The notes under the pieces: generated by a model
The model's database searches: none
What the model saw: only the letters and a program-made list of their open reading frames with translations
What the model was told of the DNA's origin: nothing
Shown here: positions 1-7,140 of the stretch, in pieces
How the letters are laid out: each line of letters starts with the position of its first letter
Position numbering within the stretch: position 1 is the first letter of the stretch
Assembly: GCA_024274995.1 (NCBI GenBank)
Contig: JAJSAA010000230.1
Span: 1-10,086, forward strand
From: Deltaproteobacteria bacterium
GTDB lineage: Bacteria > Desulfobacterota > Desulfobulbia > Desulfobulbales > VMSU01
Reading direction: 5' to 3'
DNA length: 10,086 nucleotides
Position numbers and translations under genes: made by a program

Positions 1-1043
1 ACGGCTTGACCGATGTGGAAACCAGATACCGCCAGCGTTATGTTGATCTCATCGTCAACCCCGAGGTCAAGGATGTCTTTCGCAAACGGGCTGAAATTAT
101 CCGGCTAATCCGTGACTTTTTGAATAACCGCGATTTCATGGAGGTGGAGACCCCCATGATGCACCCCATTGCCGGCGGTGCCACAGCTAAACCCTTCAGA
201 ACCAATCATAACGCCCTGAACATGAATCTTTATCTCCGTGTCGCCCCAGAGTTATACCTTAAACGACTGCTGGTGGGCGGCTTTGAGCGGGTCTTTGAAA
301 TAAACCGTAATTTCAGGAACGAGGGACTTTCCACCCGTCACAACCCGGAATTCACCATGTGTGAATTCTATCAGGCCTATGCCACCTACGAGGACATGAT
401 GAACCTCACCGAGGAGATGGTTTCCTGGATTTCATCCGAGGTCAACGGCAGTATGCAGATCAATTACCAGGGCACGGAGGTTAATCTCGCCCCGCCCTGG
501 CGGCGGATAACCATGGCTCAGTCCCTCACCGAGATCGGCGGTATCGCGGCGGAGACGGTGGCCAATGATGAGGCGATTATGGCCCTCGCCGCGGAAAAGG
601 GCATTGAATTAGATAAAAATGCCGGGCCGGGCAAGGCCCGTACCGAACTCTTTGAATTATTAGTGGAAGAAAATATAATTAATCCCACCTTCATCACCGC
701 CTATCCCACCGAGGTCTCGCCCCTGGCCCGTCGTAATGCCGACGACCCCTCCATAACCGACCGTTTTGAACTCTTCATCACCGGTCGCGAGATAGCCAAC
801 GCCTTCAGCGAACTGAATGATCCAGTGGATCAACGCCAGCGCATGGAGCACCAGATCGCCAATCGGGGAGACGATGAGGAGATATTCCCGGAGCTTGATA
901 AAGACTTCATCCGAGCCCTGGAATACGGCATGCCGCCAGCCGCCGGCCAGGGAATCGGCATTGACCGCCTGGTAATGCTGCTCACCAATGCCGCCTCCAT
1001 CCGTGACGTTATTCTCTTCCCCCATCTCCGTCCGGAAGCATAG
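1..1043 (+). CDS. lysS: Lysyl-tRNA synthetase, class II (5'-truncated by window edge)
   Basis: Charges tRNA-Lys with lysine using ATP, in the cytoplasm. The frame is open from the first bases (Gly-Leu-Thr-Asp-Val-Glu... without a start), so the gene begins upstream. About 346 residues of a usual ~500 are visible: the class II catalytic core without the N-terminal OB-fold anticodon-binding domain. Counting from the TTG at base 6, motif 1 lies around residues 47-64 (VETPMMHPIAGGA), motif 2 around 103-121 (FRNEG then the RHNPEFTMCEFY type of sequence) and motif 3 at 316-321 (GIGIDR). The end RDVILFPHLRPEA is typical of LysS. The TTG at 6 is an internal Leu codon, not a start. The stop TAG is followed 3 nt later by the lolC/E start, suggesting co-transcription, an order common in Desulfobacterota. 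Identification is firm. Confidence 0.97.
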   Translation, partial: GLTDVETRYRQRYVDLIVNPEVKDVFRKRAEIIRLIRDFLNNRDFMEVETPMMHPIAGGATAKPFRTNHNALNMNLYLRVAPELYLKRLLVGGFERVFEINRNFRNEGLSTRHNPEFTMCEFYQAYATYEDMMNLTEEMVSWISSEVNGSMQINYQGTEVNLAPPWRRITMAQSLTEIGGIAAETVANDEAIMALAAEKGIELDKNAGPGKARTELFELLVEENIINPTFITAYPTEVSPLARRNADDPSITDRFELFITGREIANAFSELNDPVDQRQRMEHQIANRGDDEEIFPELDKDFIRALEYGMPPAAGQGIGIDRLVMLLTNAASIRDVILFPHLRPEA

Positions 1044-1046
1044 AAA

Positions 1047-2291
1047 GTGAATTTTGAATGGTTTGTCTGCCGCCGTTATCTGCAGGCCAAACGCAGCCAG
1101 GGCTTTATTTCTCTGATCTCCGTTATATCGGTGGCCGGGGTCGCCATCGGGGTCATGGCCCTGATTATTGTCCTGGCCGTCATGACCGGTTTCACCAATG
1201 AACTGCGCAGTAAGATCCTGGGCATCAACGCCCATATTATTGTCCAGAAATACGGCGGGCAGATTGATGATTATCAAAAAATCGCCGCCAAAATCCGCCA
1301 GATACCAGGTGTAAAAGCCACCACCCCTTATATTTTCACCCAGGTCATGATTACCAGTGACCGAGGCGGCACCGGAGCCATTTTGCGCGGTATTGCCCCG
1401 AATTCGGCGGCCCAGGCCCTGCGTCTCGGTAAATACATCAAGGGCTGCAAGCTCCAGGACCTCACCGAGTCTGCAACAACCGGCCGGCCCGGTAGCCATC
1501 GCCTTCCCGGCATCATCCTGGGCAGCGAGCTGGCCCGCCAGTTGCGAGTTTATCACAACGACAAGGTACGGCTGATGTCCAACTCGGGGCCGCTGACTCC
1601 GATTGGTATTCTGCCGCGCATCAAGACCTGCCGGGTTTTAGGCATCTTCAAGAGCGGGATGTATGAATACGACTCGGCCATGGCCTTTGTCTCTCTGAAA
1701 ACGGCCCAGGATTTCCTTAAACTGGGAAAGAGGGTCAATGGAATTGAGATACGCTTAAACGATATCTACCAGGCCCGCGATATCTCCTTAGAGATCCAGA
1801 AACGCCTGGGGCTGAATTATACCAGCCGCGACTGGATGCAGATGAATAAAAATCTCTTTTCCGCCCTGGAGCTTGAAAAGACGGCCCTGGCCATCATCGT
1901 CGCCTTAGTCGTCATCGTGGCCGCCTTCAATATTGTCAGCACCCTGATTATGGTGGTCATGGAAAAGAGCAAGGATATTGCCATATTAAAGGCCATGGGG
2001 GCGACAGCGGCCCAGATCAGAAAGGTTTTCATCTATGAGGGCCTGGTCATCGGTCTCACCGGCACCATCTGCGGCCTCATCGGCGGGATTACGGCCTGCC
2101 GCCTGCTGGCCCGTTATCACTTTATTAAACTGCCGGATGTCTATCCCATCTCCACCCTGCCAGTGGAGCTTAACAGCGGGGATATTATCATGATCTCCGC
2201 CGGAGCCATTATCATCACCCTACTGGCAACTCTCTACCCATCCTGGCAGGCGGCCAGGGTTGACCCGGCCACAGCTCTGCGTTACGAATAG
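1047..2291 (+). CDS. lolC: Lipoprotein-releasing ABC transporter permease, LolC/LolE family
   Basis: Inner-membrane subunit of the Lol system, which extracts outer-membrane lipoproteins from the inner membrane and hands them to LolA. The protein has 414 residues, the family's usual length. A short cytoplasmic start (NFEWFVCRRYL) leads into TM1 (about 21-47). A large periplasmic domain (about 50-275) carries the conserved SKILGINAHIIV segment. The FtsX-type core follows, with TMs near 278-304, 328-352 and 379-398. The cytoplasmic loop EKSKDIAILKAMGA (306-319) is the coupling element facing LolD. The start is GTG at 1047, preceded by GGAAG (1034-1038), which lies inside the end of lysS. Only one such permease is visible, so the complex may use a single C/E-type subunit; LolC, LolE and a merged LolF-like role cannot be told apart here. 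The partner ATPase lolD lies downstream after about 290 bp of debris. Confidence 0.93.
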   Translation: MNFEWFVCRRYLQAKRSQGFISLISVISVAGVAIGVMALIIVLAVMTGFTNELRSKILGINAHIIVQKYGGQIDDYQKIAAKIRQIPGVKATTPYIFTQVMITSDRGGTGAILRGIAPNSAAQALRLGKYIKGCKLQDLTESATTGRPGSHRLPGIILGSELARQLRVYHNDKVRLMSNSGPLTPIGILPRIKTCRVLGIFKSGMYEYDSAMAFVSLKTAQDFLKLGKRVNGIEIRLNDIYQARDISLEIQKRLGLNYTSRDWMQMNKNLFSALELEKTALAIIVALVVIVAAFNIVSTLIMVVMEKSKDIAILKAMGATAAQIRKVFIYEGLVIGLTGTICGLIGGITACRLLARYHFIKLPDVYPISTLPVELNSGDIIMISAGAIIITLLATLYPSWQAARVDPATALRYE

Positions 2292-2387
2292 CAGTCATGC
2301 CCAGTATTGTCCGGGCAAAGAGGGCAATACAAGAAAGTGAAAAGCTGATCGAGTTTATGTTGGCGTTGATTTGTGGTGAATTAAATT

Positions 2388-2517
2388 GAATGTCGAAGGA
2401 AAAGAATGTTTTTGACCTTGAAGATCGTTTCAAAGAGCAGAACCACGTGCTGATTTTATCCACAAAATAAAAGTTGCTCTCAAAGAGTTACGGAAAATTC
2501 AGTATACTTCGACATTC
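2388..2517. repeat. 11-bp perfect inverted repeat bracketing the gene remnant
   Basis: GAATGTCGAAG (2388-2398) and its exact complement CTTCGACATTC (2507-2517) flank the four-helix-bundle remnant. The right copy continues as CATTCGACATT, so TTCGACA occurs twice in tandem. The left copy includes the remnant's ATG. This may be the footprint of an inserted or recombined unit, but no transposase or target duplication is visible. Confidence 0.5.
2390..2505 (+). pseudogene. Decayed four-helix-bundle (S23-type, 23S rRNA intervening-sequence protein family) gene
   Basis: Two pieces of the family survive in different frames. From ATG 2390 the frame reads MSKEKNVFDLEDR, like the family N-terminus. From about 2431 another frame reads QRAEPRADFIHKIKVALKEL and then RKIQ, matching the internal AESRxDFIHKxKIALKELRE segment that begins the third helix. 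The roughly 40-50 residues that normally join them, and the C-terminal helix after about 2505, are missing. The first frame stops at TAA 2468. A full member is about 115-130 residues, so this is a deletion derivative that cannot fold. It lies between lolC and lolD and is more A+T-rich than either. Family members are often found inside 23S rRNA intervening sequences or as stand-alone genes; their function is poorly known. Identification rests on remembered family motifs. Confidence 0.7.
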
Positions 2518-2582
2518 GACATTTCTGTTTTAGTTCGATATTAAGAACATAGTAAAAACATACAGTTGCCTGTGAAAAACAG

Positions 2583-3287
2583 ATGAATGAGATAAACCAA
2601 AACAATACGAATACCGGCCCCCCACCCCTCTTCGAGGCCCGGGGTATCACCATGACCTTTGCCGGCCCTCCCCCGCTCACCGTACTCAACAATCTCGACA
2701 TAACCATTGCCGAAGAAGAGATGATTGCCATTGTCGGGGCCTCGGGGACTGGTAAAACCACCCTGCTGAATATCCTGGGCACTCTGGAACGGCCCAGCGC
2801 CGGCTCCTGGCTCTATCAGGGCCGCGATGTCTTTGCCCGTCAGGGCCGGGAATTGGATCATTTTCGTAACCGGGCCATCGGTTTTGTCTTTCAATCCCAT
2901 CACTTGCTGCCGGAGTTCAGCGCCGTGGAAAATATCATGATGCCCGGCCTGATTGCCGGCCTGGATAAAACCACCCTGCGCCATGAGGCCGATATTCTCA
3001 TGACCAAGACCAACCTTATGAATCAGGCCGACAGCAAGATAGGCGAACTCTCCGGCGGTGAACAGCAACGCGTAGCCCTGGCCCGAGCTCTAATTATGAA
3101 ACCGGCCCTGCTGCTGGCCGATGAGCCGACCGGTAACCTTGACCCGGATACCGGCCTCAAGGTCTTTGAACTCCTCAAAGAGATGAATAATACATTCAAG
3201 CTGGCAACAATCATGGTTACCCATAATTACCATTTGGCCGCCCGCATGGATCGCTGCCTGACCCTGGCCGATGGCCATCTGCAATAA
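2583..3287 (+). CDS. lolD: Lipoprotein-releasing ABC transporter ATP-binding protein LolD
   Basis: Cytoplasmic ATPase of the Lol complex; ATP hydrolysis drives release of lipoproteins through LolC/E. The protein has 234 residues, as expected. All ABC motifs are intact: Walker A GASGTGKTT (52-60), Q-loop Q104 in FVFQSHHLLPEFSAVEN (a LolD/MacB-type segment), signature LSGGEQQRVALARAL (156-170), Walker B ALLLADEPTGNLD (175-187) and H-loop His214. An unusually Asn/Pro-rich leader (about 15 residues) precedes the first strand. The ATG at 2583 follows a stop-rich stretch and has no strong Shine-Dalgarno; a later start is not favoured because no better-placed ATG precedes the conserved region. The distance from lolC (291 bp) contrasts with the tight coupling usual for lolCD, and the debris between them probably explains it. 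A terminator-like hairpin follows. Confidence 0.95.
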   Translation: MNEINQNNTNTGPPPLFEARGITMTFAGPPPLTVLNNLDITIAEEEMIAIVGASGTGKTTLLNILGTLERPSAGSWLYQGRDVFARQGRELDHFRNRAIGFVFQSHHLLPEFSAVENIMMPGLIAGLDKTTLRHEADILMTKTNLMNQADSKIGELSGGEQQRVALARALIMKPALLLADEPTGNLDPDTGLKVFELLKEMNNTFKLATIMVTHNYHLAARMDRCLTLADGHLQ

Positions 3288-3301
3288 AAGTGCGGACTCT
3301 G

Positions 3302-3330
3302 GGGGGCAAAAAGCAGAGCCCCCTGTTTTC
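3302..3330 (+). terminator. Rho-independent terminator candidate after lolD
   Basis: GGGGGC (3302-3307) pairs with GCCCCC (3318-3323) around a 10-nt loop and is followed by TGTTTTC. It starts 15 nt after the lolD stop. An alternative overlapping stem (CTCTG/CAGAG) is possible. The T-run is short, so termination may be partial. Confidence 0.55.
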
Positions 3331-3332
3331 AG

Positions 3333-3361
3333 TTGACGGCGGCAGGTTTAAAGTTTAAAGT
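3333..3361 (+). promoter_or_regulatory. Possible sigma70 promoter for bamA
   Basis: TTGACG (3333-3338) lies 17 nt before TAAAGT (3356-3361): 5/6 and 4/6 matches to consensus with ideal spacing. It sits between the lolD terminator candidate and the bamA start, and a tandem TTTAAAG pair (3347-3360) overlaps the spacer and -10. It would give bamA its own transcript. Prediction by eye only. Confidence 0.4.
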
Positions 3362-3413
3362 TGCCGACAATTTTTATGCTACTATGGTTATCAATTTACG
3401 TTTAATAGACAAT

Positions 3414-3689
3414 ATGCCGATTAAAAACAATATACCCCCCCTGTTTAAGGCCTGCTTTTCGCCGCTGATTGTCTTTTTAACAGCCGCCTTACTGACAATT
3501 CCCTGCCTGTCGGCCGCTTTTGCTGCCACCACCAATACCGTTGTTCTGCCCCTGAAGTTGAATGCCAGGGCTTCTGCGGCCATGTCGCAGGCCAAAGTGG
3601 ACGCCGCTCTCAAAAAGGCCGCCGACGCTGCCGGACTCTCCATGTTAGAGCGCAGTCAGACCAGCGCTATCATCAATTATCAGAACTGA
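3414..3689 (+). CDS. bamA: BamA N-terminal part: signal peptide and first half of a TolB-like domain, ending at an in-frame TGA
   Basis: From ATG 3414 the frame encodes a classical signal peptide: a basic start (MPIKNN), a hydrophobic core (SPLIVFLTAALLTIPCLSA) and a likely AFA/A cleavage site. About 55 residues follow, starting NTVVLPLKLNA, which resembles the opening strand of TolB-like N-terminal domains fused to BamA in some Desulfobacterota. The frame then meets TGA at 3687. The next bases stay open in the same frame and read PPTAAALKSLPLPKGTEYIV and FGSLTPLG, the expected second half of the domain, into the POTRA region. So this looks like the 5' part of one gene of about 894 codons. 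The frame also extends upstream to a TTG at 3333 and an ATG at 3384, but 3414 fits a signal peptide best; none has a clear Shine-Dalgarno. Confidence 0.7.
   Translation: MPIKNNIPPLFKACFSPLIVFLTAALLTIPCLSAAFAATTNTVVLPLKLNARASAAMSQAKVDAALKKAADAAGLSMLERSQTSAIINYQN
3687..3689 (+). other. In-frame TGA inside bamA
   Basis: The codon falls between Asn (AAC) and Pro (CCG), in the linker of the TolB-like segment. It is the only in-frame stop between 3414 and the TAG at 6096. The following base is C, and UGAC is known as a weak termination context. Nearby sequence shows only a small hairpin (TGCCC 3718-3722 with GGGCA 3731-3735). It lacks the apical features expected of a bacterial SECIS, so selenocysteine insertion is not supported. 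Trp codons elsewhere in the window are TGG, so a general UGA=Trp code is unlikely. Confidence 0.85.
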
Positions 3690-3791
3690 CCGCCTACCGC
3701 TGCGGCCCTCAAGTCCCTGCCCCTGCCTAAGGGCACGGAATATATCGTTTTTGGTAGCCTTACTCCCCTTGGCAGTAAGATCAGTGTCGAC

Positions 3792-6098
3792 ATGCGGGTA
3801 ATGGATCTTCTTGATCCGGCCCACAGTAATTTTTTCTATCAGAACGGCGGAAATACCGAGGCTCTCTCTACAATATTCAGCAAAATCAGCCGCCGGATTA
3901 TGGCCTTTACCAACCGCTATTCCATCATTGCCGACATCGTAATCAGCGGCAATAAAAAGATAGATTCCGGGGCCATCCGCCAGAAAATCAACCTGACCGC
4001 CGGTGATCTATACTCCCCGGCTAAAATCAAAGAGGCTATTAAGGCTATTTACAAGATGGGCTATTTTGATAACATCACGATCACCTCGTCTCCCACTGAC
4101 AAGGGCCGTCGTCTTACCTTTCATGTCATTGAAAAGGCCGTCATCAGCCAGGTCATTATCTCCGGCGAAAATGAAATAAAGGAGAGCGATATAAGAGATG
4201 TTATTACTCTCTCACCCAACAGTATTATCAGTAACAAGGACGTTCAGAAATCCATTATCAGCATCAAAAAACTTTACAAGGATAAGAGTTATTACAACAC
4301 CAGGGTGGCGGCCGATATCAAAAAACTCCAAAGTGGCCGGGTTGATGTCACCTTTAAAATCCGGGAGGGGCACAAGGTCTACATCAAGGACATTACCTTT
4401 ACCGGCAACAAGGCCTTCAGTGCCAAGGCCCTGAGAAAGATCATGCAGACCTCGGAACGGGGCTGGCTGTCCTGGCTCACCGACAGCGGGATTCTTAAGG
4501 TCAATATTGTCGATCAGGATTCCGCCCGGATGGCCGCCTTTTACCACAATCACGGCTATATTGATGCCAGAGTTGGTAAACCGGAAATTAAACATAAGAG
4601 CGACTGGATATATATCAATTTCAATATCTTTGAAGGCCCGCGCTATCGAGTGGGTACTATTGACCTGAGTGGTGATCTCATTACTGATAAGGCCGACCTC
4701 ATTAAACTTACCAAATTATGGCAGGAAAAGTTTTTCATCCGGAAAGCCCTGCGTGATGAGGTTTTAAAGATTACAGATTACTACGCCTCAAAGGGTTACG
4801 CCTTTGCCGAAGTTACGCCCCATACCGAGCGCGACGTGCGGAATAAACGGGTCAACGTCACCATTTCAATCGCCAAAAACGAGCTGGTACATATCAACCG
4901 CATCACAATTAAGGGCAACTCCCGCACCCGCGATAAGGTTATCCGCCGCGAGATGCAGGTCAAGGAGGGGGGCATCTTCAACGCCACTGCCCTGAAGGTC
5001 AGCAAACAGCGTTTAGAACGTTTGGATTATTTTGAGCATGTGGATATCACCCCGCAGCCCACCGCTGACAGTTCCGAGATGAACATCAATGTCGATGTCA
5101 AGGAGAAGGCCACCGGCAATTTCAGTATCGGGGCCGGTTACAGCTCTGTGGACAGCTTTATGTTCATGAGCCAGGTAAGCGAGAACAATTTTCTGGGCAA
5201 GGGCCAGCGAGTGGCATTAAAGGCCAATTTAAGCGGCAACAGCACCGAATACGACTTCAGCTTTACCGAGCCGCATCTTGCCGACAGTAAACTGCTTTTT
5301 GGTTTTAATATCTATAACTGGTCACGGGATTACGACAATTACACCAAAAAATCCAAAGGAATCGGGGTGAATTTTGCCTATCCCGTCTGGGACAAATGGC
5401 ACCTCTCCTTCGGTTACAGCTTCGATGATACCAAGCTTACTAATCTCAGTACCTATACCTCCCAGCTTATTTTAGACTCCATGAACATTCGTTACACCAG
5501 TTCCATCCGTGTAGGCCTGGGCAAAAACACCCTGAACCACCGGCTCAATCCCACCAGCGGCCATATCTATTCCATGTCCATTAAATATGCCGGCGGCCCC
5601 CTCGGCGGCGACAGCCAGTTCACCAAATTAGAGGCCTCCACCAGCTGGTATTACCCGCTGCCCTGGGATACCACCATCCATAATAAATTTTCCACCGGGT
5701 TGGCTTTTGCCAACTCTGGTAACAAGCTGCCGGTTTTTGAGAAATACTATCTCGGCGGTATCAATACCATCCGGGGCTTCAAGGCCTCCAGTATCAGCCC
5801 CCGCGACCCCCTTACCGGCGAAAAAATCGGCGGCGCCAAAATGTGGTATTACAACCTGGAGTATATATTCCCCCTTCTTAAGGAGGCGGGCCTCCGGGGC
5901 GTAACCTTCTTTGATGCTGGTAATGTCTATGCCGAGGACTCTGATTGGGATTTCAGCAATATCAAGAAGAGTGTCGGCTTCGGCTTCCGCTGGCGTTCAC
6001 CCATGGGGCCGCTGCGTCTCGAATGGGGGTATAATCTTGATCCCAAACCATACGAGCAGCAAAGTAATTGGGATTTCACAATGGGCGGCACATTTTAG
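3792..6098 (+). CDS. bamA: Outer-membrane protein assembly factor BamA (POTRA domains and beta-barrel)
   Basis: Core subunit of the BAM complex, which folds and inserts beta-barrel proteins into the outer membrane. Family homology continues upstream of this ATG in the same frame back to the in-frame TGA, so 3792 is probably internal, not the true start. Numbered from 3792 (768 residues), five POTRA domains lie at about 46-116, 117-197, 198-285, 286-365 and 366-438. Each opens with a strand such as IADIVISGNKKI, ITFTGNKAF or RITIKGNSRTRD and has a GYFD/GYxxA-type motif. The 16-strand barrel spans about 442-768 and holds the loop-6 motif IRGF (660-663). It ends in TMGGTF, the terminal Phe expected of barrel proteins. 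This part alone has no signal peptide and could not reach the outer membrane, so production probably depends on the upstream segment. No skp or lpxD follows. Confidence 0.93.
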   Translation: MRVMDLLDPAHSNFFYQNGGNTEALSTIFSKISRRIMAFTNRYSIIADIVISGNKKIDSGAIRQKINLTAGDLYSPAKIKEAIKAIYKMGYFDNITITSSPTDKGRRLTFHVIEKAVISQVIISGENEIKESDIRDVITLSPNSIISNKDVQKSIISIKKLYKDKSYYNTRVAADIKKLQSGRVDVTFKIREGHKVYIKDITFTGNKAFSAKALRKIMQTSERGWLSWLTDSGILKVNIVDQDSARMAAFYHNHGYIDARVGKPEIKHKSDWIYINFNIFEGPRYRVGTIDLSGDLITDKADLIKLTKLWQEKFFIRKALRDEVLKITDYYASKGYAFAEVTPHTERDVRNKRVNVTISIAKNELVHINRITIKGNSRTRDKVIRREMQVKEGGIFNATALKVSKQRLERLDYFEHVDITPQPTADSSEMNINVDVKEKATGNFSIGAGYSSVDSFMFMSQVSENNFLGKGQRVALKANLSGNSTEYDFSFTEPHLADSKLLFGFNIYNWSRDYDNYTKKSKGIGVNFAYPVWDKWHLSFGYSFDDTKLTNLSTYTSQLILDSMNIRYTSSIRVGLGKNTLNHRLNPTSGHIYSMSIKYAGGPLGGDSQFTKLEASTSWYYPLPWDTTIHNKFSTGLAFANSGNKLPVFEKYYLGGINTIRGFKASSISPRDPLTGEKIGGAKMWYYNLEYIFPLLKEAGLRGVTFFDAGNVYAEDSDWDFSNIKKSVGFGFRWRSPMGPLRLEWGYNLDPKPYEQQSNWDFTMGGTF

Positions 6099-6132
6099 CG
6101 TTTAAACAGCCTGCTTGTCATTCGATGTTCGG

Positions 6133-6187
6133 AGTGTAGCAGGTACGACAATCGTATGCGAGCGTTTCAGTAACGCCCTGCTGCACT
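6133..6187. repeat. 55-nt palindromic unit able to fold as a three-way junction
   Basis: AGTGTAGCAGG (6133-6143) pairs with CCTGCTGCACT (6177-6187) over 11 bp with a single T-G wobble. Inside lie two further hairpins: TACGA-CAA-TCGTA (6144-6156), directly abutting the outer stem, and GCGTT-TCAGT-AACGC (6162-6176), also directly abutting it. A 5-nt linker TGCGA joins them. The 8-bp direct repeat TTCGGAGT occurs at 6128-6135 and 6191-6198. It lies 35 nt after bamA. It could be a REP/MITE-like unit, a structured 3' end of the bamA transcript, or a mobile-element end. There is no T-run, so it is not a classical terminator. Confidence 0.6.
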
Positions 6188-6271
6188 TACTTCGGAGTTG
6201 AATTCCTCTTGTTGGGCTTCCATAATTGATTAAAAAGTAACAAAATATCACTTCAGAACCAAAATCTAAAC

Positions 6272-6300
6272 TTGACAAACGATACCGCATATAGTATTAT
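6272..6300 (+). promoter_or_regulatory. Near-consensus sigma70 promoter of the toxin-antitoxin pair
   Basis: TTGACA (6272-6277, 6/6) lies 17 nt before TATTAT (6295-6300, 5/6). The expected start of transcription is about 6306-6308, so a start at ATG 6309 would be leaderless or nearly so. An imperfect GATA...TATC palindrome (6281-6301) covers the spacer and -10 and could be an operator for the antitoxin. The operator idea is inference. Confidence 0.75.
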
Positions 6301-6308
6301 CATGAGCC

Positions 6309-6728
6309 ATGAAAGGTAATGCAATTATAATGGTCACAGATGTACTTTTTGCTGGCCTTTATTCATCCACAGGAGCATCATTCCAAATACTTAGGCTACT
6401 CGATGATAGAAAAATAAAGCCTATAATATCCACAACCTTATTATTTGAATATGAAGATGTTTTAAAACGAGAACAAACAATATTAGAACTATCACATAAA
6501 CAAGTAGACATAATCCTTGATAACATTTGTGCCCTTAGCAAATTTCAAGAAATATATTTTTTATGGAGACCGTACTTAAAAGATCCAAAAGATGATCATG
6601 TTCTTGAGGTTGCTGTTGCAGCTAAAACAGAAATAATAGTCACCCACAATCTTAAAGATTTCAAAGGGGTTGAGAAGTTTGGCATTAAAGCCATTACACC
6701 GGGTAATTATTTGGAGGCCATAAAATGA
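6309..6728 (+). CDS. PIN-domain toxin of a toxin-antitoxin system, altered first active-site motif
   Basis: PIN-fold ribonuclease-like protein of the 'putative toxin-antitoxin system toxin component, PIN family' (COG1569-like), expected to cut RNA using Mg-binding acidic residues. It has 139 residues. Visible motifs are the helix segment LLFEYEDVLKR (Glu47, Glu49), DPKDDHVLEVAVAA (Asp92, Asp95, Asp96), IVTHNLKDFKG (Asn114, Asp117) and the closing ITPGNYLEAI. The first motif, normally [VL]xDTNVLxAG, reads MVTDVLFAG (8-16). Either two residues (Thr-Asn) are missing after the Asp, or without a gap the first Asp has become Val and Asn has become Asp. The start may be ATG 6309, almost at the transcription start, or ATG 6330 with AAAGGT (6312-6317) 12 nt upstream. 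The gene overlaps the antitoxin by ATGA. It is A+T-rich compared with bamA, which suggests transfer. Confidence 0.85.
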   Translation: MKGNAIIMVTDVLFAGLYSSTGASFQILRLLDDRKIKPIISTTLLFEYEDVLKREQTILELSHKQVDIILDNICALSKFQEIYFLWRPYLKDPKDDHVLEVAVAAKTEIIVTHNLKDFKGVEKFGIKAITPGNYLEAIK

Positions 6729-6964
6729 GTGCATTAAGCTTAAGGTTACCTAATTCAATTCATCGTCATATTAAAGAAATAGCTTCGCAAGAAGGTGTTT
6801 CTATAAATCAATTTATTTCATCAGCGGTATCTGAAAAAATATCTGCTATATCAACAGAAAACTATTTAGCCCAAAGAGCAAATAGGGCCAACAGAGACGA
6901 GTTCACTACAATACTAAACAATGTGCCGAAAAAAACACCCATCGCAGGTGATGAATTAAAGTAG
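6725..6964 (+). CDS. Ribbon-helix-helix antitoxin (HicB-like/CopG type)
   Basis: A 79-residue protein that probably binds DNA as a dimer and neutralises the PIN toxin. The N-terminal strand ALSLRLPNSIH, helix HIKEIASQEGVS and following INQFISSAVSEKISAI (residues 3-42) form a typical RHH fold. The pattern SLRLPxSxHxxxxExAxxEGVSINQFI is characteristic of antitoxins annotated as HicB family (PF05534-like) or CopG. The C-terminal tail (43-79) is charged and probably wraps the toxin. It starts within the toxin stop (ATGA, 4-nt overlap), so translation is coupled. The order is toxin first and antitoxin second, which is less common for TA loci in general but frequent for this pairing. The tail ends ELK at TAG. 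Confidence 0.85.
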   Translation: MSALSLRLPNSIHRHIKEIASQEGVSINQFISSAVSEKISAISTENYLAQRANRANRDEFTTILNNVPKKTPIAGDELK

Positions 6965-7140
6965 ATTATGCCAAATATCAACAACTTATAGCGCACGTAA
7001 AGAAAAAGAAGGCCTCGATAATTACAAGAAAATCATCGCAAAAAGCCCCCTTGTTATTTGAGAGAGACCAGATAACTATTTAGGTACGGCCCAAAAAATA
7101 CCCAGAGATATGAATCGTAACTGCTTAGATGGATAATCAT

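Noticed and set aside
660..1556. Long minus-strand frame of 298 codons opposite lysS/lolC
   Set aside because: It lies antisense to two certain genes, spans their junction, and its translation is low-complexity Gly/Asp-rich without any domain, as expected of a shadow frame.
2541..3068. 175-codon minus-strand frame opposite lolD
   Set aside because: Mirror of the conserved LolD codons, with no recognisable protein.
3687..3740. Selenocysteine insertion at the bamA TGA
   Set aside because: The only nearby hairpin has a 5-bp stem about 28 nt downstream with a loop lacking the expected G/U features, and BamA is not a redox protein.
6133..6187. tRNA or hammerhead ribozyme reading of the three-way junction
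   Set aside because: No anticodon arm or T-arm consensus, and no CUGAUGA/GAAA core.
6955..7083. 42-codon + strand frame after the antitoxin (reads KVDYAKYQQLIAHVKKKK)
   Set aside because: It has no usable start codon, no ribosome binding site and no family resemblance; probably chance or an unrecognisable fragment.
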